A stretch of DNA of 34,591 nucleotides, taken from contig CAMDGU010000030.1 of NCBI GenBank assembly GCA_945897885.1, positions 1 through 34,591 of the forward strand. The letters are read 5' to 3'. This document shows, one piece after another, positions 9,402 to 17,032 of the stretch (position 1 is its first letter; each line of letters begins with the position of its first letter). This stretch comes from Chitinophaga pinensis. Lineage in GTDB: Bacteria > Bacteroidota > Bacteroidia > NS11-12g > UBA9320. The notes beneath the pieces were generated by a model. The model had not been told where the DNA came from, searched no databases, and saw only the letters and a program-made list of their open reading frames with translations. A program made the translations under genes and the position numbers.

Positions 9402-10010
9402 ATGACACTCAAGGTTATCAAAATCCATATACTAAAATACATTTTGCTAATACTTTTTATGCATGTTGGAATCAAAACCATAATGGCTCAAGACACCACC
9501 AAACGCAGAACCCGTCTTGTAAGATATGAAGTGGTGGATGGTGATACATTTCCTGTTTATACTTTTGATGAAGTTATTTTAAAGGATCTTAGAGATCCCG
9601 AAGCTTATAAAAAATATTTACGATTGGTTAGAAACGTAAAAAAAACCTTACCGTATGCCAAACTAACTGCATTTAAGCTTCAAATGATTGAAGACAATTT
9701 AAATCAGTTGAAAACAAAACGGGCAAAGGACCAATACATTAAGCAACATGAAAAAGCATTAAAAGAGGATTTTGAAAAACAACTCGAAAATCTATCGGTA
9801 ACACAAGGATTGTTGTTGATGAAATTAATACACCGCGAAACAGGCTCCACCACCTACGAAATCTTAAAAAAATATAGGGGAAGTGCCAAAGCGATGATGT
9901 GGCAAACATTTGCAAAATTTTATGGTTCTGACACCAAAGGAACCTATGACCCTGTGGAAGACTACCAAATAGAACACATTATTCGTTCACTTGAAATAGA
10001 AGATAATTAA
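9402..10010 (+). CDS. DUF4294 family protein
   Basis: This is a Bacteroidota-restricted family without a known function. The 202-aa protein begins with a long hydrophobic signal or anchor (IHILKYILLILFMHVGI ... IMAQ), so it is probably exported. Family hallmarks follow: VDGDTFPVYTFDEV, YLRLVRNVKKTLPYAKL, then LLMKLIHRETGSTTYEIL and a C-terminal stretch ending YDPVEDYQIEHIIRSLE. The middle (about 95-140) is Lys/Glu-rich and looks helical. It lies 75 bp after the amidase gene on the same strand. A TAnnTTTG match (TAAATTTG, 9329-9336) just after the amidase stop could give it its own promoter, but no -33 box was seen. Confidence 0.85.
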   Translation: MTLKVIKIHILKYILLILFMHVGIKTIMAQDTTKRRTRLVRYEVVDGDTFPVYTFDEVILKDLRDPEAYKKYLRLVRNVKKTLPYAKLTAFKLQMIEDNLNQLKTKRAKDQYIKQHEKALKEDFEKQLENLSVTQGLLLMKLIHRETGSTTYEILKKYRGSAKAMMWQTFAKFYGSDTKGTYDPVEDYQIEHIIRSLEIEDN

Positions 10011-10019
10011 TAGTTATGA

Positions 10020-10117
10020 AATACCCTGAGGCTATCTCAAATCTACCGGATGTGATATCCATGGGTATTGCATATGGCCCATAGCTAAAAAACAAAAAAT
10101 TACAAATCGAAGATTTG
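10020..10117 (+). other. Structured non-coding stretch (nested inverted repeats) before bshB1
   Basis: Within the 146-bp gap there is a set of inverted repeats. AATACCC (10020-10026) pairs with GGGTATT (10063-10069). Inside lie TGAG/CTCA (10027-10039) and GGAT/ATCC (10048-10060), giving a three-way-junction shape. Two more hairpins follow: a TATG/CATA stem (about 10070-10085) and CAAATC-GAA-GATTTG (10103-10117). I cannot assign it to a known RNA family. It may be a cis-regulatory RNA, a dispersed repeat, or the remains of a small gene, since a 22-codon frame runs through it. Confidence 0.35.
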
Positions 10118-10156
10118 ATAATACCTTTAACTAAAAATATATAGATTAATTATCAT

Positions 10157-10858
10157 ATGAAATTAGATATTTTGGCATTTGCCGCCCATCCTGACGATGC
10201 AGAACTCTCTTGTTCAGGCACACTTTTACAACATATTGCCATGGGTAAAAAGGTTGGCATAATAGACTTAACACGGGGTGAATTAGGAACCCGTGGTTCG
10301 GCAGAATTACGAGATCAGGAAGCTGCCAATTCATCAAAAATTATGGGCATTCATGTCCGTGAAAACCTGAGAATGGCTGACGGATTTTTTGAAGACAACA
10401 AAGAACATCAGTTAACAATAATTGAAATGATTCGAAAATATCAGCCTGATTTAGTTTTGGCTAATGCCATAAACGATCGTCATATTGACCATGGCCGGGG
10501 AGCAGAGTTGGTGCACAAAGCTTCTTTTCTTGCAGGACTTTCAAAAATTGAAACCGGTGATTTAAAGGCTTGGAGACCAAAACGTGTTTTGCATTATATT
10601 CAAGATTATTTTATGCAACCTGATGTTGTAGTAGATATTACCCCATGGTTTGAAAAGAAAAAAGAATGCATCATGGCATTTTCAAGTCAGTTTTACAACC
10701 CTAAGAGCAAAGAACCTGAAACCCCCATATCAAGTGCCAGTTTCTTCCAATTTTTAGAAGCCCGTTCACGTGAAATGGGCCGATTGATTGGTGTTGAATT
10801 TGGGGAAGGATTTGTTTCTAAAACTCCCCTAAACCTTAAAGATTTAACAGGAATTTAA
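10157..10858 (+). CDS. bshB1: Bacillithiol biosynthesis deacetylase BshB1
   Basis: BshB1 removes the acetyl group from GlcNAc-malate, giving GlcN-malate, the second step in making the low-molecular-weight thiol bacillithiol. The 233-aa cytoplasmic protein is a PIG-L/LmbE-type zinc deacetylase. It has the AAHPDDAELSCSG motif at residues 9-21 (His11, Asp13 and Asp14 as metal and catalytic residues), LTRGELGTRGS, and the second metal motif RHIDHGRGAELV. The closing part (KKKECIMAFSSQFYNP, then SSASFFQFLEARSREMGRLIG) is typical of BshB1 rather than of mycothiol enzymes. The start ATG is clear. Its stop codon directly abuts the stop of the convergent MFS gene, with no terminator between them. The other bacillithiol genes are not in the window. 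Confidence 0.94.
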   Translation: MKLDILAFAAHPDDAELSCSGTLLQHIAMGKKVGIIDLTRGELGTRGSAELRDQEAANSSKIMGIHVRENLRMADGFFEDNKEHQLTIIEMIRKYQPDLVLANAINDRHIDHGRGAELVHKASFLAGLSKIETGDLKAWRPKRVLHYIQDYFMQPDVVVDITPWFEKKKECIMAFSSQFYNPKSKEPETPISSASFFQFLEARSREMGRLIGVEFGEGFVSKTPLNLKDLTGI

Positions 10859-12166
10859 TTATTCCCCTTTTATTCGGGTAGATAAAAATGCTGCAAATAG
10901 CATAAAAACTCCACCTAACTGAACGGCTAGCATCCTATCGTTTCCGAGCCAATGACTCATTATCCATCCAAAAAATATGGATGCTATAATTTCAGGTAAA
11001 ACAATAAAGAAATTAAATATCCCCATATAAATACCAACCTTATTTTCAGGCAAACAATTACTAAGCATGGAATAAGGCATGGATAAAATACTAGCCCAGG
11101 CAATACCAACACCCGTCATTGATAAATAAAGAAATTCGGGTGTATCTATAAACCGAACTGAAATCAGTCCAATAGCACCTGCAGTAAGGCATAATGCATG
11201 TGTGTACTTTCTTCCAATTTTATTTGCTATAACTGGAATGAATAGGGCAAAAATAAACGTTATTAAATTGTAATAAGAAAGGGTAAGTCCGGCAAATTCA
11301 ACACCTTTGGTATATAATTCTGATGATTCATCAGGGGCATTAAACACATTACGGGCTACCGCTGAAGAATAATAAAACCACATTAAAAATAAACCCGGCC
11401 AGGTAAAAAACTGCACCCAAGCCAATTGCCGCATTTTTGTAGGCATGGCAGTTATCGCACTCAAAATTTCGTTAACTCCTCCGCCAAAACCTTTATTCGA
11501 TTCTTTAACTTTTTCTTTAAAATCCAATTCAGCAGGCGGGTACTCTTTGGTGGTGAAAATGGTATAAAGAACAGCACCCAAAAATGCTACCGCCCCAACA
11601 TAAAATGAATATTTAACACTTAGTGGAATTTCGCCGGCATTCCCTGTATTTACTATACCAAACCAATGAGTCATCATCCAAGGCAAGGCAGATGCCACAA
11701 CTGATCCCAAGCCTATAAAAAGACTTTGCATTGCAAAACCTCTTGTCCTTTGTTTATCATTTAGCTTATCTGTTACAAAGGCTCTAAAAGGTTCCATGCT
11801 TATGTTGATAGAGGTATCCAAAATCCAAAGTAAACCCGCTGCCATCCATAGTGCGGTGGAGTTTGGCATAAAAATAAGAGCAATCGAACTTAGTATAGCG
11901 CCAATTAAGAAATAAGGTCTTCGCCGTCCTAAAACCGGATGCCAGGTTCTATCACTTAAATAGCCTATGATTGGTTGAACTATAAAACCGGTAAGTGGTG
12001 CAGCTAGAAAAAGAAATGGAATATCTCCTGCTTCGGCACCCAGATATTCATAAATAGGACCCATATTGGCCATTTGCAATGCCCAGCCAAACTGGATACC
12101 CAAAAAACCAAAACTCATGTTCCATATTTGCCAAAAAGATAACTTTGGTTTTTCGATAGTACTCAT
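10859..12166 (-). CDS. MFS sugar transporter, SLC45/maltose-permease-like
   Basis: This is a 435-aa inner-membrane protein with about 12 hydrophobic segments. The first cytoplasmic loop contains GYLSDRTWHPVLGRRRPYFL, the D-R...GRRRP signature of the SLC45-like glycoside transporters that import sucrose or maltose by cation symport. The N-terminus LSFWQIWNMSFGFLGIQFGWALQ is also typical of that group. The gene is 31 nt downstream of the Nudix-type regulator on the same strand, so the two form an operon divergent from the GH65 and amylase operon. From this context I infer that it imports maltose or short maltodextrins from the periplasm. The specific substrate is not proven by sequence. Confidence 0.88.
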   Translation of the reverse strand: MSTIEKPKLSFWQIWNMSFGFLGIQFGWALQMANMGPIYEYLGAEAGDIPFLFLAAPLTGFIVQPIIGYLSDRTWHPVLGRRRPYFLIGAILSSIALIFMPNSTALWMAAGLLWILDTSINISMEPFRAFVTDKLNDKQRTRGFAMQSLFIGLGSVVASALPWMMTHWFGIVNTGNAGEIPLSVKYSFYVGAVAFLGAVLYTIFTTKEYPPAELDFKEKVKESNKGFGGGVNEILSAITAMPTKMRQLAWVQFFTWPGLFLMWFYYSSAVARNVFNAPDESSELYTKGVEFAGLTLSYYNLITFIFALFIPVIANKIGRKYTHALCLTAGAIGLISVRFIDTPEFLYLSMTGVGIAWASILSMPYSMLSNCLPENKVGIYMGIFNFFIVLPEIIASIFFGWIMSHWLGNDRMLAVQLGGVFMLFAAFLSTRIKGE

Positions 12167-12197
12167 CTTACGTTTTATTATTGTTGTTAAATTTTTA

Positions 12198-12932
12198 TTA
12201 GATAAAATCTGGAGCTTCTTGATATTTTTTATTAAATCTGAAAAAACGGGCAGGCTTGTGATTTACTCCCTCTTGTTTTTCCTTTAAAGGTTTAATAATT
12301 CCTGATTTAATTATTTTCCGTCTAAAATTTCTTTTATCCAATTCTGTATTCAAAATTATTTCATACAACCTTTGCAAATGCGAAAGGGTAAATTTTTCTG
12401 GCATTAATTCAAAACCTGCCGGAATTTTATGAAGATCCTTTTTAAGTATACTGAGTGCCTTTTCTAAAATTATATTATGATCGAAGGCTAAATTTCCAAC
12501 CTCATTAATATTTACCCATGTTGCATTTTTTGCAAATCCTGATGGCGTGGGACTATAGCGTTCTAACCTAACCAATGAATAATATGCCACCGTAATAACT
12601 CTGGCTTCCGGTATTTCCCGGGTAGCTTCTAACCAACGTCTATCCTCGGGTTTACTTAATCTATTGGGGTTGCCAAAGGTTGCAAATTGTTCCAAGTATA
12701 AATCGCTAAGGTTTGTTAATTCTTTTAAAACTCGTTTAGCAGCATCGTCTAAATCTTCGTCCTCCTTAATTAAATTTCCCGGTAAAGCCATCGACCCACG
12801 ATCTGAAACCGAGTTTGTGCTTGGAAACTGCTCAATTAATAAAACTTTTAAGTCATTATTATCAAATCCAAAAATCACACAATCCACCGAGACATGAGGG
12901 TTAAGCTTAGAAATAGTTTGAAAATCTGCCAT
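12198..12932 (-). CDS. Nudix-domain transcriptional regulator (NrtR-like), likely sugar-responsive
   Basis: The 244-aa protein has an N-terminal Nudix fold (SVDCVIFGFDNNDLKVLLIEQF; MALPGNLIKEDEDLDDAAKR) followed by a C-terminal region that fits a winged-helix DNA-binding domain (PEKFTLSHLQRLYEIIL, LDKRNFRRKII, KPARFFRF). This is the architecture of NrtR-family repressors; related proteins in Bacteroidota control sugar pathways. The Nudix box is degraded: relative to GX5EX7REUXEEXGU it reads D for the first Glu and KRVLKE for REUXEE, so hydrolase activity is unlikely and a ligand-sensing role is inferred. It sits between the transporter gene and the divergent kinase gene, opposite a shared control region with an inverted repeat (13002-13014). 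It takes the place often held by a LacI-type regulator in maltose clusters. Confidence 0.87.
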   Translation of the reverse strand: MADFQTISKLNPHVSVDCVIFGFDNNDLKVLLIEQFPSTNSVSDRGSMALPGNLIKEDEDLDDAAKRVLKELTNLSDLYLEQFATFGNPNRLSKPEDRRWLEATREIPEARVITVAYYSLVRLERYSPTPSGFAKNATWVNINEVGNLAFDHNIILEKALSILKKDLHKIPAGFELMPEKFTLSHLQRLYEIILNTELDKRNFRRKIIKSGIIKPLKEKQEGVNHKPARFFRFNKKYQEAPDFI

Positions 12933-12959
12933 TCTTCGGGTCTAAAAATTTTAACGTCC

Positions 12960-12988
12960 CAAAATTATATTTTCCAAGGCATTTCAAA
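12960..12988 (-). promoter_or_regulatory. Promoter of the Nudix regulator-MFS operon
   Basis: On the minus strand TTTG (12985-12988) is followed after 17 nt by TAATTTTG (12960-12967). Both elements match the Bacteroidota consensus (TTG, 17-23 nt, TAnnTTTG). The -7 box is 27 nt before the regulator ATG. It is the best two-box promoter in the window. Confidence 0.62.
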
Positions 12989-12997
12989 ACTATTTTC

Positions 12998-13023
12998 TTT
13001 GTGTAAATTTTACAATAAGTTTG
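12998..13023 (+). promoter_or_regulatory. Promoter of the kinase-pgmB-GH65 operon
   Basis: TAAGTTTG (13016-13023) matches TAnnTTTG exactly and is 34 nt before the kinase ATG. A TTTG (12998-13001) lies upstream with a 14-nt spacer, shorter than usual. It is back to back with the regulator promoter, so one bound protein could control both. Confidence 0.5.
13002..13014. promoter_or_regulatory. Candidate operator (inverted repeat) for the Nudix regulator
   Basis: The 13 bases are TGTAAA-T-TTTACA, a perfect 6-bp inverted repeat with a 1-nt centre. It fills the spacer between the TTTG and TAAGTTTG boxes of the plus-strand promoter and lies 14 nt from the -33 box of the divergent promoter. The position suits repression of the catabolic operon and autoregulation. 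Assignment to the Nudix protein rests on position only. Confidence 0.45.
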
Positions 13024-13057
13024 CCCTCCTTTTCAAATTATATAATTATAAATAAAT

Positions 13058-13921
13058 ATGCTTTTGGTAGCCGATAGTGGATCGACAAAATGTGACTGGA
13101 TTCTTGTAAAATCGAATGGCGAGAGATTAGAAACCAATACAATGGGTTTTAATCCTTTTTTTCATAATGAGGAGTTGATAGCGAGTGAAATTTCTAAAAA
13201 TGAAATCTTAATGTCTTATGCAGATAGGATATTAAATATTTATTTTTTTGGGGCAGGAGCCTCAAGTAAACAAAGAAATACCATTGTAGAAAATGGTTTA
13301 AAAAAAGTGTTCAAAAACACGGTAGAATTAAGGGTAGACCATGACCTAATTGGCGCTGCCATAGCTACCGCTGAAGATGACCCTGGAATTGCTTGTATTT
13401 TAGGAACCGGTTCTAACTCATGTTACTATGATGGGACAACGGTTCAGGAGGTGGTTCCTGCTTTGGGCTATATACTGGGCGATGAGGGTAGCGGGGCTTA
13501 TTTTGGAAAAATTTTATTAAGTAAATATCTTTATAAAAAACTACCGATTGAATTGGCTACTGCCCTTGAAAAAGAGTGTGGTGTAAGTAAAGAATCGATT
13601 TTTGAAGCCGTTTATAACAAACCAAATCCCAATGTGTATTTAGCTTCCTTTATGCGGTTTGCCCGCGACCACAATGACCATCCTTTTTTCAAAGAAATGA
13701 TTTACAAGGGTATTTCAGCATTTATTAATATTCATGTTTGGTGTTATGAAAATTTTAGGGAAGTGCCGGTTCATTTTGTTGGTTCTATTGCCTATTACTT
13801 TAAAGACACCCTGGAAGAAGTGGCCAAAAATTACAGATTTACTGTTGGTAAAATTGTTAAAAAACCTGTTACACCATTGGCTGATTATTATTGTAAAAAA
13901 CTCAATTTCCCAATCGTTTAA
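13058..13921 (+). CDS. BadF/BadG-type sugar kinase (GlcNAc-kinase-like), probable glucokinase
   Basis: The 287-aa cytoplasmic protein belongs to the ASKHA kinase fold as seen in BadF/BadG/BcrA/BcrD-type N-acetylglucosamine kinases. Visible motifs in order are ADSGSTKCDWIL (phosphate-1 loop, residues 5-16), VDHDLIGAA (with the likely catalytic Asp), ILGTGSNS (phosphate-2, Gly116 onward) and LGDEGSGAYFGK (141-146). Family members phosphorylate amino sugars or glucose with ATP. Here it opens the operon that also holds pgmB and GH65. Maltose phosphorolysis leaves free glucose, so I infer a glucose kinase role feeding glucose-6-phosphate. The alternative is a general GlcN/GlcNAc kinase. Start ATG is clear, with an upstream promoter and operator. 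It ends 11 nt before pgmB. Confidence 0.85.
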   Translation: MLLVADSGSTKCDWILVKSNGERLETNTMGFNPFFHNEELIASEISKNEILMSYADRILNIYFFGAGASSKQRNTIVENGLKKVFKNTVELRVDHDLIGAAIATAEDDPGIACILGTGSNSCYYDGTTVQEVVPALGYILGDEGSGAYFGKILLSKYLYKKLPIELATALEKECGVSKESIFEAVYNKPNPNVYLASFMRFARDHNDHPFFKEMIYKGISAFINIHVWCYENFREVPVHFVGSIAYYFKDTLEEVAKNYRFTVGKIVKKPVTPLADYYCKKLNFPIV

Positions 13922-13932
13922 AAAAACAGAGT

Positions 13933-14601
13933 GTGGAAGGTTATGCTTGTATTTTCGACCTCGATGGGGTAATTGTTGATACTGCAAAATATCACTTTTT
14001 GGCATGGCGTAAGCTTGCCAATGCTTTGGGATTTGATTTTACTGAAAACCAAAATGAATCGTTGAAGGGAATAAGCCGGGCTGAATCTCTGGATATAATT
14101 TTGGCTTGGGGAAACGTGGAACTTACCCATGCTGAAAAGGATGAATGGCTGAAAACCAAAAACAATTGGTATTTGGAACACGTGCTTACCATGAATGAAG
14201 AAGCGATACTTCCCGGAGCCAAGGAATTTATAACAATAGTTAAAAATGCTGGCTTTAAAATTGCTTTAGGCTCAGCCAGTAAAAATGCGGTATCCATTCT
14301 TGAAAAAGTAGGATTACTTAACCAATTTGATGCCATAATAGATGGAACAAAAACGACCAAAAGTAAACCCGACCCACAGGTTTTTACCATGTGTGCCGAT
14401 GAATTAGGAATTGCTTATAAAAACTGTGTGGTATTTGAAGATGCCGAAGCCGGTATAGAAGCCGCGCTAAGTGCAGGAATGGCAGCCATAGGAATTGGAA
14501 ATAAAACCATCCTAAACCGAGCCCTTTTTGCCGTAAATGACTTATCGGAAATGACTTTAGAAAAACTTCCATTCATTAATTCAAATACAATACCCCATTA
14601 A
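13933..14601 (+). CDS. pgmB: Beta-phosphoglucomutase
   Basis: This HAD-superfamily cytoplasmic enzyme converts beta-D-glucose-1-phosphate to glucose-6-phosphate. The 222-aa protein shows HAD motif I FDLDGVIVDT with the nucleophile Asp9 and acid/base Asp11, the cap-domain sequence LKGISRAESLDIIL typical of beta-PGM, motif II as LGSASKNA, the Lys region SKPDPQVF and motif III VVFEDAEAGIEAA. The start is GTG (GTG GAA GGT), 11 nt after the kinase stop; no ATG precedes motif I. It ends 3 nt before the GH65 gene. The pairing with an inverting GH65 phosphorylase, which makes the beta anomer, strongly supports the function. Confidence 0.95.
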   Translation: MEGYACIFDLDGVIVDTAKYHFLAWRKLANALGFDFTENQNESLKGISRAESLDIILAWGNVELTHAEKDEWLKTKNNWYLEHVLTMNEEAILPGAKEFITIVKNAGFKIALGSASKNAVSILEKVGLLNQFDAIIDGTKTTKSKPDPQVFTMCADELGIAYKNCVVFEDAEAGIEAALSAGMAAIGIGNKTILNRALFAVNDLSEMTLEKLPFINSNTIPH

Positions 14602-14604
14602 TCA

Positions 14605-16899
14605 ATGAAAAACTACATAAAACCCGACGAATGGTTGATACTTGAAGAAGGCTTTGAACCTGAAAATAATCGGGTATCAGAAAGTATCTTTAGTATTGGA
14701 AATGGAAAAATGGGCCAGCGGGCCAATTTTGAAGAAAAATACTCGGGTGATAGCTTGCAGGGTAGTTATATAGCCGGTGTTTATTACCCCGATAAAACCC
14801 GCGTGGGTTGGTGGAAAAACGGTTATCCTGAGTATTTTGCAAAAGTACCCAATGCCACCAATTGGATTGGTTTTAATATTACAATAAACGGAATAGAATT
14901 GGATTTGGCTACCTGCAAAATCAATCATTTTAGCAGGGAGCTCAATATGAAAGAAGGCTACTTGAAACGCAAGTTTGAAGCCGTTTTGCCAAATAACGAA
15001 ATAATACAGGTTCAATCCACCCGTTTTTGCAGCTTGGCTCAGGATGCCATAGCCGCTATAGAATACAAAATAACACCCGTTTCATCCACGGCTGCTATTA
15101 GTGTAGAAGCTTATTTGGATGGAAACATAAAAAATGAAGATGCCAATTACGACGAACTTTTTTGGGATGAAATAAGTCAATGGGCTGAGGGAAACAAAGC
15201 TTGTGTAGCGGTTCAAACCAGAAAAACACTGTTTGATGTAGCCACTGCCATGCAGTTTCAGGCATTTGTTGATGATACCCAAATTACAGCTTACCCCACT
15301 CCAATTACTTTAAAAAAATATGCTGCTTTAAAAAGCGACTATTCCATTTCTAAAGGACAAACCCTATCGCTTTATAAATATGTTGCCAACCTATCAAGCA
15401 TGGATTATGACAGCGATGGCATTGAAAACATGGCCATTTCCAAAGCTGAAAAAGCTGCCGGTATTGGTTTTGAAGCTTTAAAAAAAGAACAAGCCGCAGC
15501 GTGGGCTGCCAAATGGGATGAATCGGACATTACCATAACGGGAGATGTTTCGGCACAACAAGCCATTCGTTTCAATATTTTTCAACTTAACCAAACCTAC
15601 TCAGGAAACGATGCCCGATTAAATATTGGTCCAAAGGGATTTACCGGAGAAAAATATGGTGGCAGCACCTATTGGGATACCGAAGCTTATTGTTTGCCTT
15701 TTTACCAGGCCACCGCCAGTGAGGAAGTAGCCCGAAATTTATTAATTTACCGCTACAATCATTTACCAAAAGCCATTGAAAATGCCGAAAAATTAGGCTT
15801 TAAAAATGGAGCGGCACTTTACCCAATGGTAACTATGAACGGCGAAGAATGCCATAATGAATGGGAAATAACCTTTGAAGAAATTCACAGAAACGGAGCC
15901 ATTGCCTATGCCATTTACGATTATGTAAAATACACGGGCGACAAAAAATACATTGCAGATTATGGTTTGGAAGTGCTGATTGGAATAGCTCGTTTTTGGG
16001 CACAGCGCATCACCTTAAGTAAGGATAAGCAAAAGTTTGTAATGCTTGGTGTTACAGGCCCCAATGAGTTTGAAAACAATGTAAACAACAACTGGTATAC
16101 CAATAAAATTGCTTGTTGGTGTATGGCATATTGTGCTCAAAATTGTGAAACCCAAAAACTTGAAAATTTTGAAGAATGGCAAAGAATTTCAAAAGCTGCC
16201 GAGTTTGATGAATCCGAACTTGGAACATGGAAACAAATAGTTGCCAATATGTATTATCCGTTTGACGAAAAGTTAAATATCTTTTTGCAACAGGATGGAT
16301 TTTTGGATAAAGAACAAGTAACAGTAAATAATTTATTGCCCTCCGAACGCCCTATTGTGGAACATTGGAGTTGGGACAGAATTTTAAGAAGCATTTTCAT
16401 AAAACAAGCCGACGTTTTGCAAGGCATTTATTTTTTTGAAGATGAGTTTGATTTAGATTCAATAAAGCGCCACTTTGATTATTATGAACCAAGAACCGTG
16501 CATGAAAGTTCACTGTCACCCTGCGTTCATTCCATTTTGGCTGCTAAAATTGGTGACAGAAAGAAAGCCTATGAATTTTACCTCCGAACAGCCCGATTGG
16601 ATTTAGACAATTATAATAATGACACCAAAGATGGCCTTCACATTACCAGTATGGCAGGCACTTGGCTTACTATTGTAAAAGGTTTTGCAGGAATGCGAGT
16701 GATAAATGATGAATTAACGTTTACTCCGTTTTTACCTGATGAATGGAAAGAATTTTCATTTAAGGTGCGATTTAGAAATGCTGTGTTAAAAATCACTGTA
16801 TCCAAGTCAGAAACTAAGATTGAGCAATTGAGCGGGGATAAAGTAAAGGTTAAAATTATTGAAAATAATGGCGCAAAAAAAGGGGTGGTTGCTCATTGA
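14605..16899 (+). CDS. GH65 glycoside phosphorylase, probable maltose phosphorylase
   Basis: GH65 phosphorylases split alpha-linked disaccharides with phosphate to beta-glucose-1-phosphate and glucose. The 764-aa protein has normal family length and no signal peptide, so it acts in the cytoplasm. It has the N-terminal beta-sandwich (IFSIGNGKMGQRANFEE), the (alpha/alpha)6 barrel with YWDTEAYCLPFYQ, and VTGPNEFENNVNNNWYTN with the predicted general acid Glu488. That number is close to Glu487, which I recall for the Lactobacillus maltose phosphorylase. The downstream RTVHESSLSPCVHS and DGLHITSMAGTW motifs are also present. Trehalose, kojibiose or nigerose phosphorylase are alternatives from sequence alone, but the neighbouring amylases and SLC45-like importer favour maltose. 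Its stop codon lies inside a strong hairpin (16882-16912). Confidence 0.92.
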   Translation: MKNYIKPDEWLILEEGFEPENNRVSESIFSIGNGKMGQRANFEEKYSGDSLQGSYIAGVYYPDKTRVGWWKNGYPEYFAKVPNATNWIGFNITINGIELDLATCKINHFSRELNMKEGYLKRKFEAVLPNNEIIQVQSTRFCSLAQDAIAAIEYKITPVSSTAAISVEAYLDGNIKNEDANYDELFWDEISQWAEGNKACVAVQTRKTLFDVATAMQFQAFVDDTQITAYPTPITLKKYAALKSDYSISKGQTLSLYKYVANLSSMDYDSDGIENMAISKAEKAAGIGFEALKKEQAAAWAAKWDESDITITGDVSAQQAIRFNIFQLNQTYSGNDARLNIGPKGFTGEKYGGSTYWDTEAYCLPFYQATASEEVARNLLIYRYNHLPKAIENAEKLGFKNGAALYPMVTMNGEECHNEWEITFEEIHRNGAIAYAIYDYVKYTGDKKYIADYGLEVLIGIARFWAQRITLSKDKQKFVMLGVTGPNEFENNVNNNWYTNKIACWCMAYCAQNCETQKLENFEEWQRISKAAEFDESELGTWKQIVANMYYPFDEKLNIFLQQDGFLDKEQVTVNNLLPSERPIVEHWSWDRILRSIFIKQADVLQGIYFFEDEFDLDSIKRHFDYYEPRTVHESSLSPCVHSILAAKIGDRKKAYEFYLRTARLDLDNYNNDTKDGLHITSMAGTWLTIVKGFAGMRVINDELTFTPFLPDEWKEFSFKVRFRNAVLKITVSKSETKIEQLSGDKVKVKIIENNGAKKGVVAH

Positions 16900-16912
16900 G
16901 CCAAACCACCCC
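16882..16912. terminator. Hairpin spanning the GH65 stop codon
   Basis: GGGGTGGTT (16882-16890) pairs with AACCACCCC (16904-16912), with an inner GCTC/GAGC stem, a 3-nt loop and a 2-nt bulge. The GH65 TGA (16897-16899) is in the loop side. On the plus strand no T run follows, so it is more likely an mRNA-stabilising or attenuating hairpin than a full terminator. On the minus strand seven T follow it, which would make a good terminator for antisense transcripts. Confidence 0.55.
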
Positions 16913-17032
16913 GTACCTAATTAACCCTTATTTATGAAAACACAGACTTTAAGAATCACTTCTAAAAAGGCTGCTAAATAAATAACGAGTGCAAAGTAAA
17001 TTGGTTACACATTTTGAAAAAGTTTTTAAACG

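Noticed and set aside
10020-10069. tRNA gene
   Set aside because: The three-way fold lacks an acceptor stem of 7 bp with a CCA-side pattern, a TTCGA loop and a plausible anticodon arm.
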